Assembly (NCBI GenBank): GCA_022578965.1
Contig: MU400640.1
Coordinates: 47,249-111,248, forward strand
Length of the DNA stretch: 64,000 bases
Source of the DNA: Xylaria sp. FL1777
Taxonomy: Eukaryota; Ascomycota; Sordariomycetes; Xylariales; Xylariaceae
Direction: 5' to 3'
A program made the position numbers and the translations under genes. Shown here in pieces: positions 1-11,202 of this stretch (position 1 is the stretch's first letter; every line of letters starts with the position of its first letter). The notes below the pieces were generated by a model. That model saw only the letters and a program-made list of their open reading frames with translations, ran no database searches and had not been told where the DNA came from.

Positions 1-306
1 ACTCCACAAAGAGTCCACGCGCCTTCTTCTTTCTCGTTCTCCCTCAACAAATGACACTGACTGTGAAAAAGCGTTTGATGATCTAGTTTTCATTTGGTGG
101 CGATGATCACCAAGTCTATGGCCACAAGATTTGGGCCGCGTACGAACGTTCATTTAGTTTTAATTTAATTCAATTCAATTTCTCAGCTAAAACAAAGAAG
201 TTGTGGTTGTGTTACTACTCCTGCCCTGAAACGATATCCAGTCTGTGTACTAAGAGTCCTTGCCTGGCAATGACTGATCTGGCGAAGGTGTTGAAGTGAG
301 GCATCA

Positions 307-492
307 TCAAGTCGAGTGCTGCTCAGACTTGTTCTCTTTAGGCTTTGACAGATCAACCCGACGAGCCTTCTGAGGCAAGGCTCCCTGAGAGCTGCCAGAT
401 AGAGAGATGGCGTTGGCAGCTGGGTTGCCAGCGGGAATAGCCTGGTACCAGGCTTTCCAAGGCTGAGAGAGGTTGGTAATGGAGGAAGGCAT
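307..492 (-). CDS. Possible small hypothetical protein, 61 aa
   Basis: A 61-residue frame opens with a true ATG (complement of 490-492) and ends at a stop at 307-309. It begins MPSSITNLSQPWKAWY and has a basic, Lys/Ser-rich C-terminus. No family is recognised, and there is no signal peptide or membrane segment. It could be one exon of a larger spliced gene, because overlapping frames are open on the same strand down to 183 and up to 739. Coding status is uncertain; I keep it because the ATG is real and the Trp/Pro-rich start does not look like random translation. Confidence 0.3.
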   Translation of the reverse strand: MPSSITNLSQPWKAWYQAIPAGNPAANAISLSGSSQGALPQKARRVDLSKPKENKSEQHST

Positions 493-1085
493 TTTAAGCT
501 ATTGAATTTTGGTGCAAGTTGCTTCGAGGCTGGCTGTGACATGTTAGATGACTGCTGCTATTACTAGTTGGGAGGGGGCTTATCTTACCTACAAGAAGTT
601 GTTGGTGACCTGGGTTGATTGTCTGCTTGTAGAGCGTTTTAGACATGAAGAACCAGGCTATAAATATTCGGTAGCCCGAGCTCCTCGCATCAGGGACGGG
701 AAGGAGAGTCCTAGAGACACGTAGGTACCGGTACTTCAAATGGTCAGCGCCTCAATAACCCGCCACCCCTGACTTGCTTACCCAACATGCATATCTCAAC
801 CCTGGTAGGGCGTTGCCCGATGCACCCCACCTACATATTCTCGGCGGCTACGATCTATCTAAAGATTTGCGGCTGATTCACCCTCTGAAACGAAAGCCTT
901 CTTGACCTTGATGGATGCGCGCTGCGTGGTTCGGAATTCAGGAGAAATATTAGTTTCATTCGTTTCATCGTGGAAGGCCGGATATTGCAAAGAACAATAT
1001 ATAGATTGACTGAGCTCCCCGGAATTTACAATTTCCTTAACCTAATAATCCTCTACATGACAAAGGTGATCAACTAACTGCCAAG
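493..1085. other. Intergenic, 5' region of the 1086 gene
   Basis: No gene can be supported here. A short TATA-like run (tatatagattga) near 1000 and the pyrimidine-containing stretch before 1086 are compatible with a promoter and leader for the downstream gene. The minus-strand open frame at 494-739 starts at a non-ATG codon and has no recognisable content. Confidence 0.4.
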
Positions 1086-2543
1086 ATGTTTGGCCTTAAA
1101 ATCATGCCATCTCAAAAGTGTGTGGAAGTCGACGTCGAAATAGCATGTGACGGACAAAGGGAGAAAGTGAACCGCCGCGCCGAGTCAGAGGACGGTCCTC
1201 ACATGGCTGCTTTGGAAGCCTTGTTTGGCTTTACCTCAGAGCAGATGCAGCAGGTCAGAGAATTACCGACAACGGCCTCTTGGTGCCGCTATCTCGAAGA
1301 TTGCTTCCAGCCCTTCCTCACCGAGGAATATGCAGTCATCTGGTCCACTATTGGACTGCCACAGCCTCAGGTCACCTCTCACTGTTGGGTCTTATTTCAA
1401 GCAGTATCCCGTGCAACAAGCAGGCTTGACGATGCGGGGTATAGCATAGAGGATGTGTGGGAGTCTATCAAGCTGTCACTAGATGGAGACGTAGAGCTAG
1501 GGAGTGGAGGGGGAAGCCCAATCATGCCAGGAGCCGCACAGGATAGCTGCCTGATCGCCGTTTTCGCCGTACTATGCTGGGGGAGCATGATTGTCCAGCC
1601 GAAGCTGGCATGGAGTGACGCTCTGGCTGGACCCTCGCTCGCAATCCACCAGCTCCCTGCTGACCAACAAGGCTTAAAGATGGACTTTGTTCGGCGTCCT
1701 ATTCCAGCCGTTTTCCGGAATTTTCAGAAGGCTATCGCGCGTCGGCAACCTACGAGGAGGCCTGTGACGGGAGAGGCTGCAGTCATTTTCGTGTCCACAA
1801 TTAACTACCATTCATTGCGAACCATTGGCAACGTGCGTCTCAAATGGGTCGACAACATGAGCTGTCACTTGGAGTTCGATTCGAGGACTCGAACACTATC
1901 CGTCTTCCGCTTTCCTAGTTTTTGCGCCCTCACCACAATTGCAGGTGATAGGGGCGTGTTGGTTGAGGAGTAGGCCCCCTATCACAGCCCCCAACAGAGA
2001 CACGCGTGCAGCCACTGACATGGGCGTAGGCTGGTGCGAGCTTTATGCTCCAATGAAAGCGAAGGTGTAGAGGAGCTTGAATGTAACCTTCAACTGAGCC
2101 AGGAAGTTCTCATGTCTTATCGCCTCCTCTTTGGCCAGTCCCGCGCCTCCCGCAAGGTAGGGAAAGCATTGTTGCAGAAGATGGAAGCCAACTATGACTA
2201 TGACGAGCTGCTAGCCTGCCTATGCACCAAATCCCACAAAGAAGTGGTCAAAACACTCCCGGAGACTTTCTGGCCCGTTTCCTGCCGCGATTACGAGAGC
2301 AATTTGCAGGAGGTTGATGCATATAGTTCTCGAGACGACTTTCCCATTCTAGGCTCCCGCCTTGCTACCATTCAAGAGTTCAATCTAAGGCAGCAGCCGA
2401 GCAAATTGCGGGATTTGTGGAGGGACCGTAGAAACCCGTTACAATGGTACACGTTTTGGGCGGTGATAATAGTTGGTGGTCTATCGATCCTCCTTGCAAT
2501 TCTGCAGCTAGTTGCTGCGATTGTCCAAGTGGTTCAACACTAA
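1086..2543 (+). CDS. Fungal-specific protein with C-terminal membrane anchor
   Basis: Two exons, about 1086-1957 and 2030-2543, give a protein of roughly 460 aa. The intron borders keep phase; the donor is a weak gttggt, so the join may be off by a few bases. The family is a widespread but uncharacterised fungal one, recognised from VRRPIPAVFRNFQKAIARRQ, VSTINYHSLRTIGNVRLKW, LSVFRFPSFCALTTI and MSYRLLFGQSRASRK. The last 35 residues hold one hydrophobic helix (WAVIIVGGLSILLAILQLVA) just before the end, which suggests a tail-anchored or single-pass membrane protein. No catalytic motif is visible. It is encoded alone, with a repeat-bearing spacer after it. The biochemical role is unknown. Confidence 0.75.
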
Positions 2544-3273
2544 TTTTCAGTCTGTCACTCTGAACTCCGCCTCTCTGCAGGTGTCTTGCTGACTATTTAT
2601 TTGTCACAGGTTACAATATACCCACGAGGTATCAGATGATCGAAATGAGCCAACCTTGACGCATAACATGCAAAGACACAGCTAACGTGCAGGCCATGGC
2701 GGCATAACATGCAGCTACATAACATGCAACTACATAACATGCAGCTACATGACATGGGTCATGCTATGGGCTAGCAATCTCAGCAGGCAAGGCTTGGAAG
2801 AAAGGACCCGATTCGCATGGAGTGAATCAAGACCGGGTTCGAAAAAGAAAAGAGAGATCGGAAAGGCCGCCAAATGTGCATAGAAGGTACCTATAGATTA
2901 AGTACCTACCTAAGGATTATTGCGCTATTAGAGCCGCCTAGCTAGCTAGCTAGAAATTCAAGTAAAGCCTCATAACTTGTAAAAAAGATATATAAAGTTA
3001 TTTAAAATAGTTCTGGATTTATATAATACAAACAAATAGTTTTGGCTATAGATAATTTATAATAATTGGTTGTTTATAGGTAAATGCTCAGCAAGCATGT
3101 TTAGCGGCAAGCTTGTCGAACTTCTGTACAATTTCGACTACAGGCAGAAAACCTAGTCTGTGTAGGCCGCGGCATATTTAGGCGTAATATTGCCCCCTTT
3201 TCACTCTTTTTGTCCAACATCTATAGTTGATTTCATTTTTCGGTTCATTCTTCCTCATAGGTAGGTAGGAAAC
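2544..3273. other. Intergenic spacer with short repeats
   Basis: There is no gene. The spacer holds the 15-bp tandem repeat, a (ctag)4 tract at 2938-2953 and an AT-rich stretch around 2970-3070, followed by the promoter region of the CmcJ-type gene. A cytosine-rich motif and a gtaggtagg run lie just before its ATG. Confidence 0.6.
2703..2756. repeat. 15-bp tandem repeat, about 3.6 copies
   Basis: The unit cataacatgcagcta occurs at 2703-2717, 2718-2732 (one base changed) and 2733-2747, then decays (catgacatg, 2748-2756). A lone partial copy lies at 2662-2672. It sits in the spacer downstream of the membrane-protein gene. Confidence 0.9.
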
Positions 3274-4256
3274 ATGCTCGAGACAAAAGTTAGATACCTA
3301 GCTCGGGACGAGTTGTACCATGTTGAAAAGCCCTACTCGGCGGACTTTGCTGTAGACGAGCGGAGCGGCGCCAAGAGATCAAATATCATCACTACAGATC
3401 GTCATGTCCAAGTAGCGCCGGTTACTAGTCGAGATGTCTTTGATATCAATCTTAGTGGGTTCTGTGTTCTGAACGAGGATACAAGCCTAACACTGGAGGA
3501 TGCGCTTGAGAGGCCAGAGGAGGCAGAGCTGCAATACCAAGCCGAACTCGAACAGATTCTTCACAAGCATTTCCCAGAATATACGAGATTTGAGGGCCTC
3601 GATTTTGTGGTAAGTCGATTGTAGCTAAGTAGGAATCTTATCTTTGACGGGTTACGCAGGTGCGGAGGCGGCATCCAAACTATCCTTCGGAGAACGCACA
3701 GCTCGTCAAATACGAACAGCCCGCATCAGTTGCACACAGTGACTATACGCCTGGAGGCGCAATAGAACAACTTAAAGGGTCTTTTCCGGGTCAAGAGGCT
3801 CACTTTCTAGACAAGGAATATGACATGATCAAGTGTGTTGTTCTCCAGCTTCCCCTTGGTTCCCCCTGCTGACGAAACCCTCCCTCCAAGTGTCTGGAAA
3901 CCACTGGTCGGACCTAACAACGACTGGCCGCTGGCTTTATGTGACTATTCCAGCATTCAGCCCTCGGACATCATCCAGGCGGATGTTCTGCATGCGGACC
4001 GCATCACCGAAAACCAACTCCTTCACCCAAACGACCAACACCGTTGGTACTATGTAGAGAATCAACAGCCTAGCGATCTAATCGTATTCCGGAATGTAGA
4101 TACTACAGGGGAACGAGCAGGTTTGCAGCATAAGTCCTTTGGCAGAGATACAATTATTAACGATGACTAGTGGGGTTCCATGCCGCCATCCCGAATCCGA
4201 GCTCAACAGGGCCGCCACGTTCAAGTGTTGAAGTCCGATTTGTTGCCTTCAGATAG
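3274..4256 (+). CDS. CmcJ/asaB-type hydroxylase or desaturase
   Basis: Four exons (3274-3609, 3660-3832, 3891-4120, 4171-4256) give a 274-aa protein, normal for the family. Members of the CmcJ/asaB (GA4 desaturase-like) family are predicted Fe/2-oxoglutarate-type oxygenases found in fungal secondary metabolism and related to the cephamycin 7-methoxylation partner CmcJ. Signatures are NVWKPLVGPNNDWPLALCDY, restored exactly by the 3833-3890 intron, then HRWYYVENQ, VFRNVDTTGE and a C-terminal HAAIPNPSS...RSSVEVRFVAFR. Intron 3 (4121-4170) has an unusual gtttgc donor, but without it the frame runs into a stop before the conserved C-terminus. It converges on the GS-like gene downstream, 280 bp away. 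The substrate is unknown. Confidence 0.82.
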
Positions 4257-4536
4257 CAGAATTGAAACTGCCGTTCGTGTTATCTATATATGTTAGCTCA
4301 GCGGCCTTCTAATTAAGGAATCGCGTCTTTAGTAGAGTTTATGCAATAAACTCAGTTAGCTAGCCATATAGAAAGGGGGATAGGGAGAGATCATCTATTG
4401 TACTTGACTGCTTGAGTTTGTATATGGTGCTGGGTCAAATAACTCTTAATGAAACTCTCATTGTGTCTTTGGACGAAGTCATGACGGAATAATCTCAATG
4501 ACTCTAAACGCCGTAAATAATATGCCGAGAACCACT

Positions 4537-5856
4537 TCAAAAGTACTCTAGAAAGCGAGCTCGCCTCTGCTCATCGGTCCACTTCCCGAACTCTTCTACT
4601 TCTTTATCCTTGACAGATATGAACCACTTGACCAAATCTTCGCCAATTAAAGTCTTCAGAGAAGCATCCCCCTTCAAATAATCTAATGCCTCCTTTAAAG
4701 TGATGGGCATCCTCTTATCCATCCCATACTCAGCCCTCATTTTCTCGTCCATCCTGTCAGGGAAGAACTTGCAATCCTTCCAAACCAACTGTGTCTTAGA
4801 CGCAACCCCATCCAAACCGGCAAACAAAATAGCCCCGACGAACAGGTAGGGATTTGCGGTGCCGTCCATCATTCGGAACTCCCAATGCGAGTCACTAATT
4901 TTCCGCACTGGTAGGTCGCGGTTATCGGTACCGAAGCCAATCCACGCACCCGCGCAATCGCTCACAGAGCGGTTGTAGCTGTCATAGTTTGCCATTCCGA
5001 AGGCACAGAGCGAGCCCATGTGCTTAAGGACACCGGCAACAAACGAGTCTGCTACTGCGGGTTCCGGCTGGCTGAGAGAAAGATGAAGGTGTAGGCCATT
5101 TGACGGTCCAGTTAGTGTCGGTTTTGGGGTCATGGTCGCCTTGACATTCCGACGAATGCATATCGCACGAATGGTCTCTTGTGCTAGAACGAGAGAATCG
5201 ACAGCTGCCAGTGCGGACTCGGGCGCCAGAGCTATCTCGAGCTGATCACTGACTTCTGCGTGGAAATGGTGGATTTTGACGGACGAACGCTCGAGCGCGT
5301 CAATAATCTCTTCAACCAGATCCAACGTTCCGGCGCGTAGTCCAGCCGTTCTCGAGTAGCCGCTCAGACGATCCAATGGCTCGACGACGTTGTTAGATCC
5401 ATCCAGAAGCACGAATTCGATCTCAAAGCCTATTAGGACCTGTGTAGGCCACTGCTCAAGAGCGCGGACCATCAACATGCGCGGACACTTGTCGAATTTT
5501 ATCAGAGCATCCTTCTGGTCGACAAAGCTCATTGCGGCAGCGTGACCGGCCTTGAAGCCGCAAGGACGGAGGGAAGACCAGTCGGGGCGTAGAAACCATG
5601 TCTCATGGTAGTCGCTAAGAGAGAAAATCTTCGGCGCGGTGGAGATTGGTATAAGCATGCTGTTCTGGGCCATGCAGGCGGTTTCCCTGCCACTGGCGAT
5701 TTGGAGGCAGCGAGCGATGGGGACGAAGCGGGCGCGCAGCACGCCGGAGTAGTCGATCCATTGGAGTCGAATGTACTTGATGGAGTAATTCTTATGGAGG
5801 AACTGTTGAAGCTTCTCCTTGTCTGAGACCGTTCTAGGCGCAAGAGGGAGAGACAT
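4537..5856 (-). CDS. Glutamine synthetase-like amide ligase
   Basis: A single-exon, 439-aa protein; the first ATG is at 5856, and the frame stays open to 5904 only through a non-ATG codon. It belongs to the type I-like (FluG C-terminal/gamma-glutamyl amine ligase) branch of the glutamine synthetase superfamily, which makes an amide from glutamate or a related acid, an amine or ammonia, and ATP. Landmarks are an N-terminal beta-grasp domain, VLIGFEIEFVLL (metal-binding Glu residues), NGLHLHLSLS in place of the GxHxHxS signature, NRSVSDCAGAWIG, NRDLPVRK and the C-terminal EFRMMDGTANPYLFVGAI. The amidohydrolase half of FluG is absent. It is divergent from the NACHT gene. Substrate cannot be inferred; a housekeeping eukaryotic (type II) GS is excluded by the sequence type. 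Confidence 0.85.
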   Translation of the reverse strand: MSLPLAPRTVSDKEKLQQFLHKNYSIKYIRLQWIDYSGVLRARFVPIARCLQIASGRETACMAQNSMLIPISTAPKIFSLSDYHETWFLRPDWSSLRPCGFKAGHAAAMSFVDQKDALIKFDKCPRMLMVRALEQWPTQVLIGFEIEFVLLDGSNNVVEPLDRLSGYSRTAGLRAGTLDLVEEIIDALERSSVKIHHFHAEVSDQLEIALAPESALAAVDSLVLAQETIRAICIRRNVKATMTPKPTLTGPSNGLHLHLSLSQPEPAVADSFVAGVLKHMGSLCAFGMANYDSYNRSVSDCAGAWIGFGTDNRDLPVRKISDSHWEFRMMDGTANPYLFVGAILFAGLDGVASKTQLVWKDCKFFPDRMDEKMRAEYGMDKRMPITLKEALDYLKGDASLKTLIGEDLVKWFISVKDKEVEEFGKWTDEQRRARFLEYF

Positions 5857-6474
5857 TTCTGAGAAGCTAGAGCCTAGAGAAGGAGCGAAAGGCTGGGAAG
5901 GCAATGTAGAGAATGCTCTGTATGGAAGTCAATTGAGCTGCACCCGAGGATTCATATGTACCGACACGATAGGGACCTGATATGTATGAAGGAACAAACA
6001 GAAAAGAAAAGCAAACTACCTAGGTACCTGTAGCATACCTACATAAGGTCCGTTATTGGATGCTCATTTAGTCAATATTCCGACTTAAAGTAATACCCTT
6101 ATATCTAACAAATAGCATGCCATCGCTTATATGCGTAGAAGCCATTAGGCGACAACATGTAGAGATGAGGTATCTCGAGCTTAACAAATCAATCCGTTTT
6201 CTTCGTTGTCTACGATATTGCGGTTAGTCTTTCAGCGGGGAAGTACGCTGAAACTCCTCTATTGCCATTGTGGCAGGACGAAGTATAAGTTGATAATATT
6301 CCCTCTAGCTGCAAGATAGGGGGCTGGAGACGTGCATCAGATTGTCGGATGTAAGATGCTGTTAGCACCGCCACCGCCGAGGCAGATTGGGGACACTGTA
6401 CTACCTACATTGCTCTCTCTCCGTTCATCGAAGCTTTCCCATTCAGCAATGTTGTCGCGCGATACCATACAATC
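5857..6474. promoter_or_regulatory. Shared upstream region of GS-like and NACHT genes
   Basis: This 618-bp stretch separates two divergent start codons. No convincing coding frame is present. AT-rich blocks occur around 6090-6130 and 6290-6300. No specific operator could be named. Confidence 0.4.
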
Positions 6475-9400
6475 ATGGCAATGGCGGCTTTATTTGACCC
6501 GGTGCAAGCCGCTTTTGATAGCGCGATGAGTGATTTCAAAGCCGAATTGAAAGATGACCAGGTTTACAATGAGATGTTGCAAATAACCACGATTGATCAG
6601 GTCTACGACGCCACCGATGAGATCCAAAGAAAACAAGCTAAAGAGGGCCACCTTCGACATCTATCCAAAATCTCGCCGTATCTCGATCGCCTGAATGAAT
6701 ACGCGGCTACGATAGAAGTGTTCATGCAAGTGAAGCCGGACATTCTGGCCCTGATTTGGGGACCCATTAAGCTACTTTTACAGTGGACGAGCGTACTTAG
6801 AGCTTCATTCGATGCCATAATCAACACAATGGCTGAGATTGGTGAACTTTTGCCTGAGTTCAGGCGAGTAATAGCCCTGTTTGACCAGAACGTCGCAATC
6901 CAAGAGGTTATGGCTCTGTTCTTCAGAGACATATTGGACTTCTACCTAGTTGCATTGAAGTTCTTTAAGTTATCTCGTAAGTTGTTACATGTGTGTATTG
7001 GGCGCTATGTTCACTAACAGTACAAATCATCTAGGGTGGAAATATCTTTTTGAATCACTGTGGCCTACACATAAGGAAAAGATCAAGGTAGTCATGACAC
7101 ACATTCAGAGTCATGGTCGTTTGATGAGGAATGAGGTTCGGTTAGAGCATATTCAGCAAGAACACCAGGCTCGACAACTAGCTTTAAAGAATTTCGAAAA
7201 GTTGGAATTAGAACGAAGAGCTCAAGAGTATCACCGCATCAAGACTGATATGGCATCAGATTCGTATGACAAAAGGCTTGATTTGTTGAGACACCTCGTC
7301 TGCCAAGGCACAGGAGCGTGGTTGCTGCAAGATGCAACGTTCAAAACATGGTTGAACTTCGCTTCCCAAGAAGCAAGAGTACTGTGGCTCCAAGGTATAC
7401 CAGGTGCCGGTAAGTTCATATTTGAGACCTCCTATAGTCTCGGCCTTCCTTTATAACTCCCTTTCATCTATCTAACTAGCTCTACCTAGGCAAAACATAC
7501 CTGGCGAGCGAGGTAATCAAGAAAACGCAATCAATGAAACGTACAGCCTTTGCATTCCTGAGTTACAAACACCAGCATGATTCAACAGCAATATCGATAA
7601 TTCATTCTCTGATCTTTCAACTCGTCACCGGGAACAACGATCTCCAGACTGTCATTTGCCAATCATGTAGGGAGGAATGCAAAACAACGCTCGAAGGGGC
7701 CACAGATCTTCTAGTCACAATTCTTGCTTGCACAGGACCAGCCTACTTGATAATAGACGGTCTTGATGAGATTGGAGAGGTAGAACGACGCAGGCTTCTC
7801 ACCCAGCTTCTGCGGACTTTAAAGTTATCCCTTGACGCTAAGCTTTTTATTAGCAGTCGGGCAGAAGCGGACCTCGTCTCAATTCTTCATAAAGACGCTA
7901 CTGTTTTACAAATCGAACAAAGGAATATAGAGTGTATCCAAATATTTGTTAAGCAGTGGACACAGTCCTGGTTTGTGGAACGCCAATTCTGGCCCGATGA
8001 ACAGACTGAGATTGAACTAGGTCTAGAGCCACTCGCGTCTAAGTCGCAAGGTAAGTCTATCTGCTCAATTGTAATCCCACTTCTACACTAACTTGTTCAG
8101 GGATGTTTCTTTATGCCAAGGTTGTATTAGATAGCATTAGGTTTTTAGACAATTTTGGGGATATTCGTGATGAACTTCATGCATTTCCCGAGACGCTTGA
8201 AGATGCGTATGTGCATCATTCTCTTCAAATTTGTGTGCTGACCAAGTTAACAATGATATTAGTTATGGTAGAATTCTCAGAAGAGTCAACAACCTTGATA
8301 GCTTCGCATTGAGAGAGAAAATACGCCTTGTTCTAGGATGGGTTGGCTGTTCACCAACAGTACTCACGATTCAAGAAATTCAACAGGCGTTAGCAATTGA
8401 CCTGGAAGACCCAGAGAAGATCGGAAATGTCCGTGGAAGCCTTGACCTCGTCCGAATATGCGGCCCCATTGTTGAACTTGTGGATGGTTATGTTCAATTC
8501 GTTCATTTCACGGTTAAAGAGTATGTATTCTAATTTATATCATACTACCGTTTATTAACAACGCATTAGATATATATTTAGCAATCGTATATCGGGTTTC
8601 ATTGACCTCCGTGCGGCTACCCTCGACTTGACTCTCCGATGCACGACATACCTATTGCAGGGACACCACGATTTGGACCTCTCGGATGAGGAAATCAAGC
8701 GCAACATATTGTCAGGGACATACACTATGGAGTGGCTTGCAACTAATATGTGGCCACAACTAACAAAGGACTATCTCAGCTCAGCTAGGCATGACGACCC
8801 ACAAGAAAACCTTGGTTCGCGGCTTGAGGCCCTACGTATCATAAGGTTTCAAGATGGATTCTCAGAACAAAATGAGAATGATGAGATTTTCCTGGCCTTG
8901 GATAATTCCAAGAAGGCCTATCCAGAAGCTTATGCATTAGTTGGCCAGGCACTTCGATTTCGCCAAATGTGTACAGGTTCGGAGCATCGCATGTACCTGG
9001 GTGCCCCTTGGATAGATCTCGACCCATTGACAACATCAGAATCATCTGTCCGAATATTCAAAGCAGTTGAGGACTTGCTTACTCATAATCAGGCGGATGG
9101 ATACTCACATGAGCACATAATACGACGATGGTATGGCCAACGACCTTATAAATGTCATTACTTGAGTTGTGATTTCAACCGCACTGGCTTTGTGGATATA
9201 TCTCAAGTGCGCTCACACGAAAAAAATCACGAACGCCCTTGGAAATGCAGTTTTCCTGATTGCGAGTACGCAAATGGAGGCTTTTTGACTGGGAAGATGC
9301 GAGATGATCATCTTGAGCGGGCTCATTCGAAAGGGACTAAGCATACCTTGCATCTAACAAAGTTAGGGGACCATGCAGCTACCGAATCGCTTTTAGTGGA

Positions 9401-10244
9401 CCTGGCGAAATTGGGCTTAGCGGACGACGTGGAATATCTGCTCTCTTTCATGCCACTAAGCCCATCTCAAATGAGTACGCAGTGGACAGAAGAAATGTGG
9501 GACGCAGCCATATTGTCTGGATCCTTACCGATGGTCAAATTGTGCGACTCAAAATTGAGGTTCCCTTTGGCATTCGAGGACACGGTTACAACGGTGATCC
9601 AAAATAAAAACGTCGAAATACTCGAGTATTTTTTACTTATCCACAGGGGCAAGTGGCAATTTTACCAGCGTGGAATAAAAGAGGCATTGCTACTTGGGGA
9701 TTGCAATCTAATTTATCCTTGGGTAAATTACATTAAGTTGAAGTCGAGTAAACGCTCATCCATCGATTTTCCATTACATGTGCTAAATAATCGGAGCATA
9801 GTTCAGATAACAGCTAATGATGCGTCCCGAGAAGACCTCCTTATCCAACTGTGGAGATCCATTGAATGGGAAAACGGCAACTCAAAGACAGCTAAGGAAT
9901 TCTGGGGAAGTACATTGCTTGTTGTGGCAGGGACAACATGCTCGGTTACCCTTGCACGGCACCTTATTAACTGCGGTGCTAAGGTCGACTACCGACGCAA
10001 TCTTTACCAGCCTACACCGCTTAGGCATGCGGCCAGAAAAGATACTGCAGAAGCGGCTGCTTTTATGAAGTTAATGCTATTTCATGGAGCTGATCCCAAT
10101 ATCGAACAATTGGCATTGAAGTCGGATCAGAAAATATACAAATCACCAATAAAAATCAGTGATGAAAAGGGCCCATTAGGCATTTCAAAATGGCTGGGTA
10201 TCACCTGGGATGAATTGGTGAGGGAAATGCACGAGAAAAAATAG
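6475..10244 (+). CDS. NACHT NTPase with C2H2-like and ankyrin-like regions
   Basis: Six exons (6475-6976, 7035-7409, 7490-8050, 8101-8206, 8263-8520, 8570-10244) encode 1158 aa. Order: an N-terminal helical region of the DUF7708 type seen in fungal NLR-like proteins (about 20-190, with LIWGPIKLLLQ), a coiled stretch rich in Glu/Lys/Arg (about 210-260), and a NACHT domain with Walker A GIPGAGKT (about 286-294, split by intron 2) and Walker B LIIDGLDEI (about 380). Then comes a winged-helix-like segment ending VQFVHFTVKEY, two C2H2-like fingers near 795-860 (CHYLSC...HEKNH and CSFPDC...HLERAH), and a divergent ankyrin-like C-terminus (LARHLINCGAKVDYRR, LMLFHGADPN). All five introns restore family sequence. 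The role is likely intracellular sensing, as in fungal STAND/NLR proteins; the ligand is unknown. Confidence 0.88.
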
Positions 10245-11202
10245 GGCAAATTGTAGGAATCTAGGGGTCTGTAGCCTTGGTCGATCGTGGCATTCTTGAA
10301 CCTAGGCTTATATGGTATATCTTACGGATTCAAACATACTAGTCTTAGCCATATGCCAATAGGTATCATAGAATGTATCTTGAGCATGTGTCAAATGAGC
10401 CAGTAGCAAATACCCATATAATAGCGCTAGTAAGAATTAAACCTCACCTCACTCTTGTGCCTCGTTTGGATAACTGTGTCCTTGACCGTAATATACAAGA
10501 TAATCTCTTTATTCTCTTTTCTCTAACTCGGCATATCAACTTAAAGATAGCACAACTGACTGGATGGCTATATTAGCTGTATTAATAGCTAGGCTGTATG
10601 GACTATATAGAACCGCAACTTTCTACCTCTTTTCCAATTGAAAAGGTTTTTGTCACTGTTAGCCCCAAAGGCCCTTCTTATACACCCCAATAAGCTACAA
10701 TATATTATCCGAGCATTATATGCTATTCTCACTAGATATGTATCTCAGTAATACGTTTAACTATGCAAGATGACTCATTGTTCCACTAGATCAATGTCGC
10801 TGACTTCCTTGATCTGAAGTTAAGATATATCATATTAGAGAGTTTGATTGACCAAACAGCTTAGGGGGCATAATATCCTGTATAAGGCTTATCAAGCCAT
10901 CCTATCATGTGCCACCAGGGGTCTCTCCGTCTTTCCGCATTTAGTAACGTAGTTAAGCGAATGCTGATTTTATGACAACTGATTGCGGCTGTGCGCATGT
11001 TTTTTCAGCTCCATAAGCCGAATACAACCTTGATTAGGCTTCTGTAGGCCTTGTAAGGCAGACTATGAGAACCTCCAGCGGTGAGGTTAGGTAATCCGTT
11101 AGGACACTTCCCTGGCCACCCCCAAATTTCACAGCTAACTTTTGAGCAGCCGCCGAGAACTTGAAACTCACGGATCGAACAGCACACTCCGAGAAGGATA
11201 CG
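10245..11202. other. Intergenic, AT-rich
   Basis: No gene is supported. The open frame at 10373-10576 is short, AT-rich in composition and matches nothing I recognise. The last 150 bp act as the upstream region of the SNF2-type gene. Confidence 0.5.

Noticed and set aside
183..542. 119-codon minus-strand frame overlapping the small 307-492 frame
   Set aside because: Its start is a non-ATG-favoured context inside the region and its content looks like a frame shadow; neither frame has a known family.
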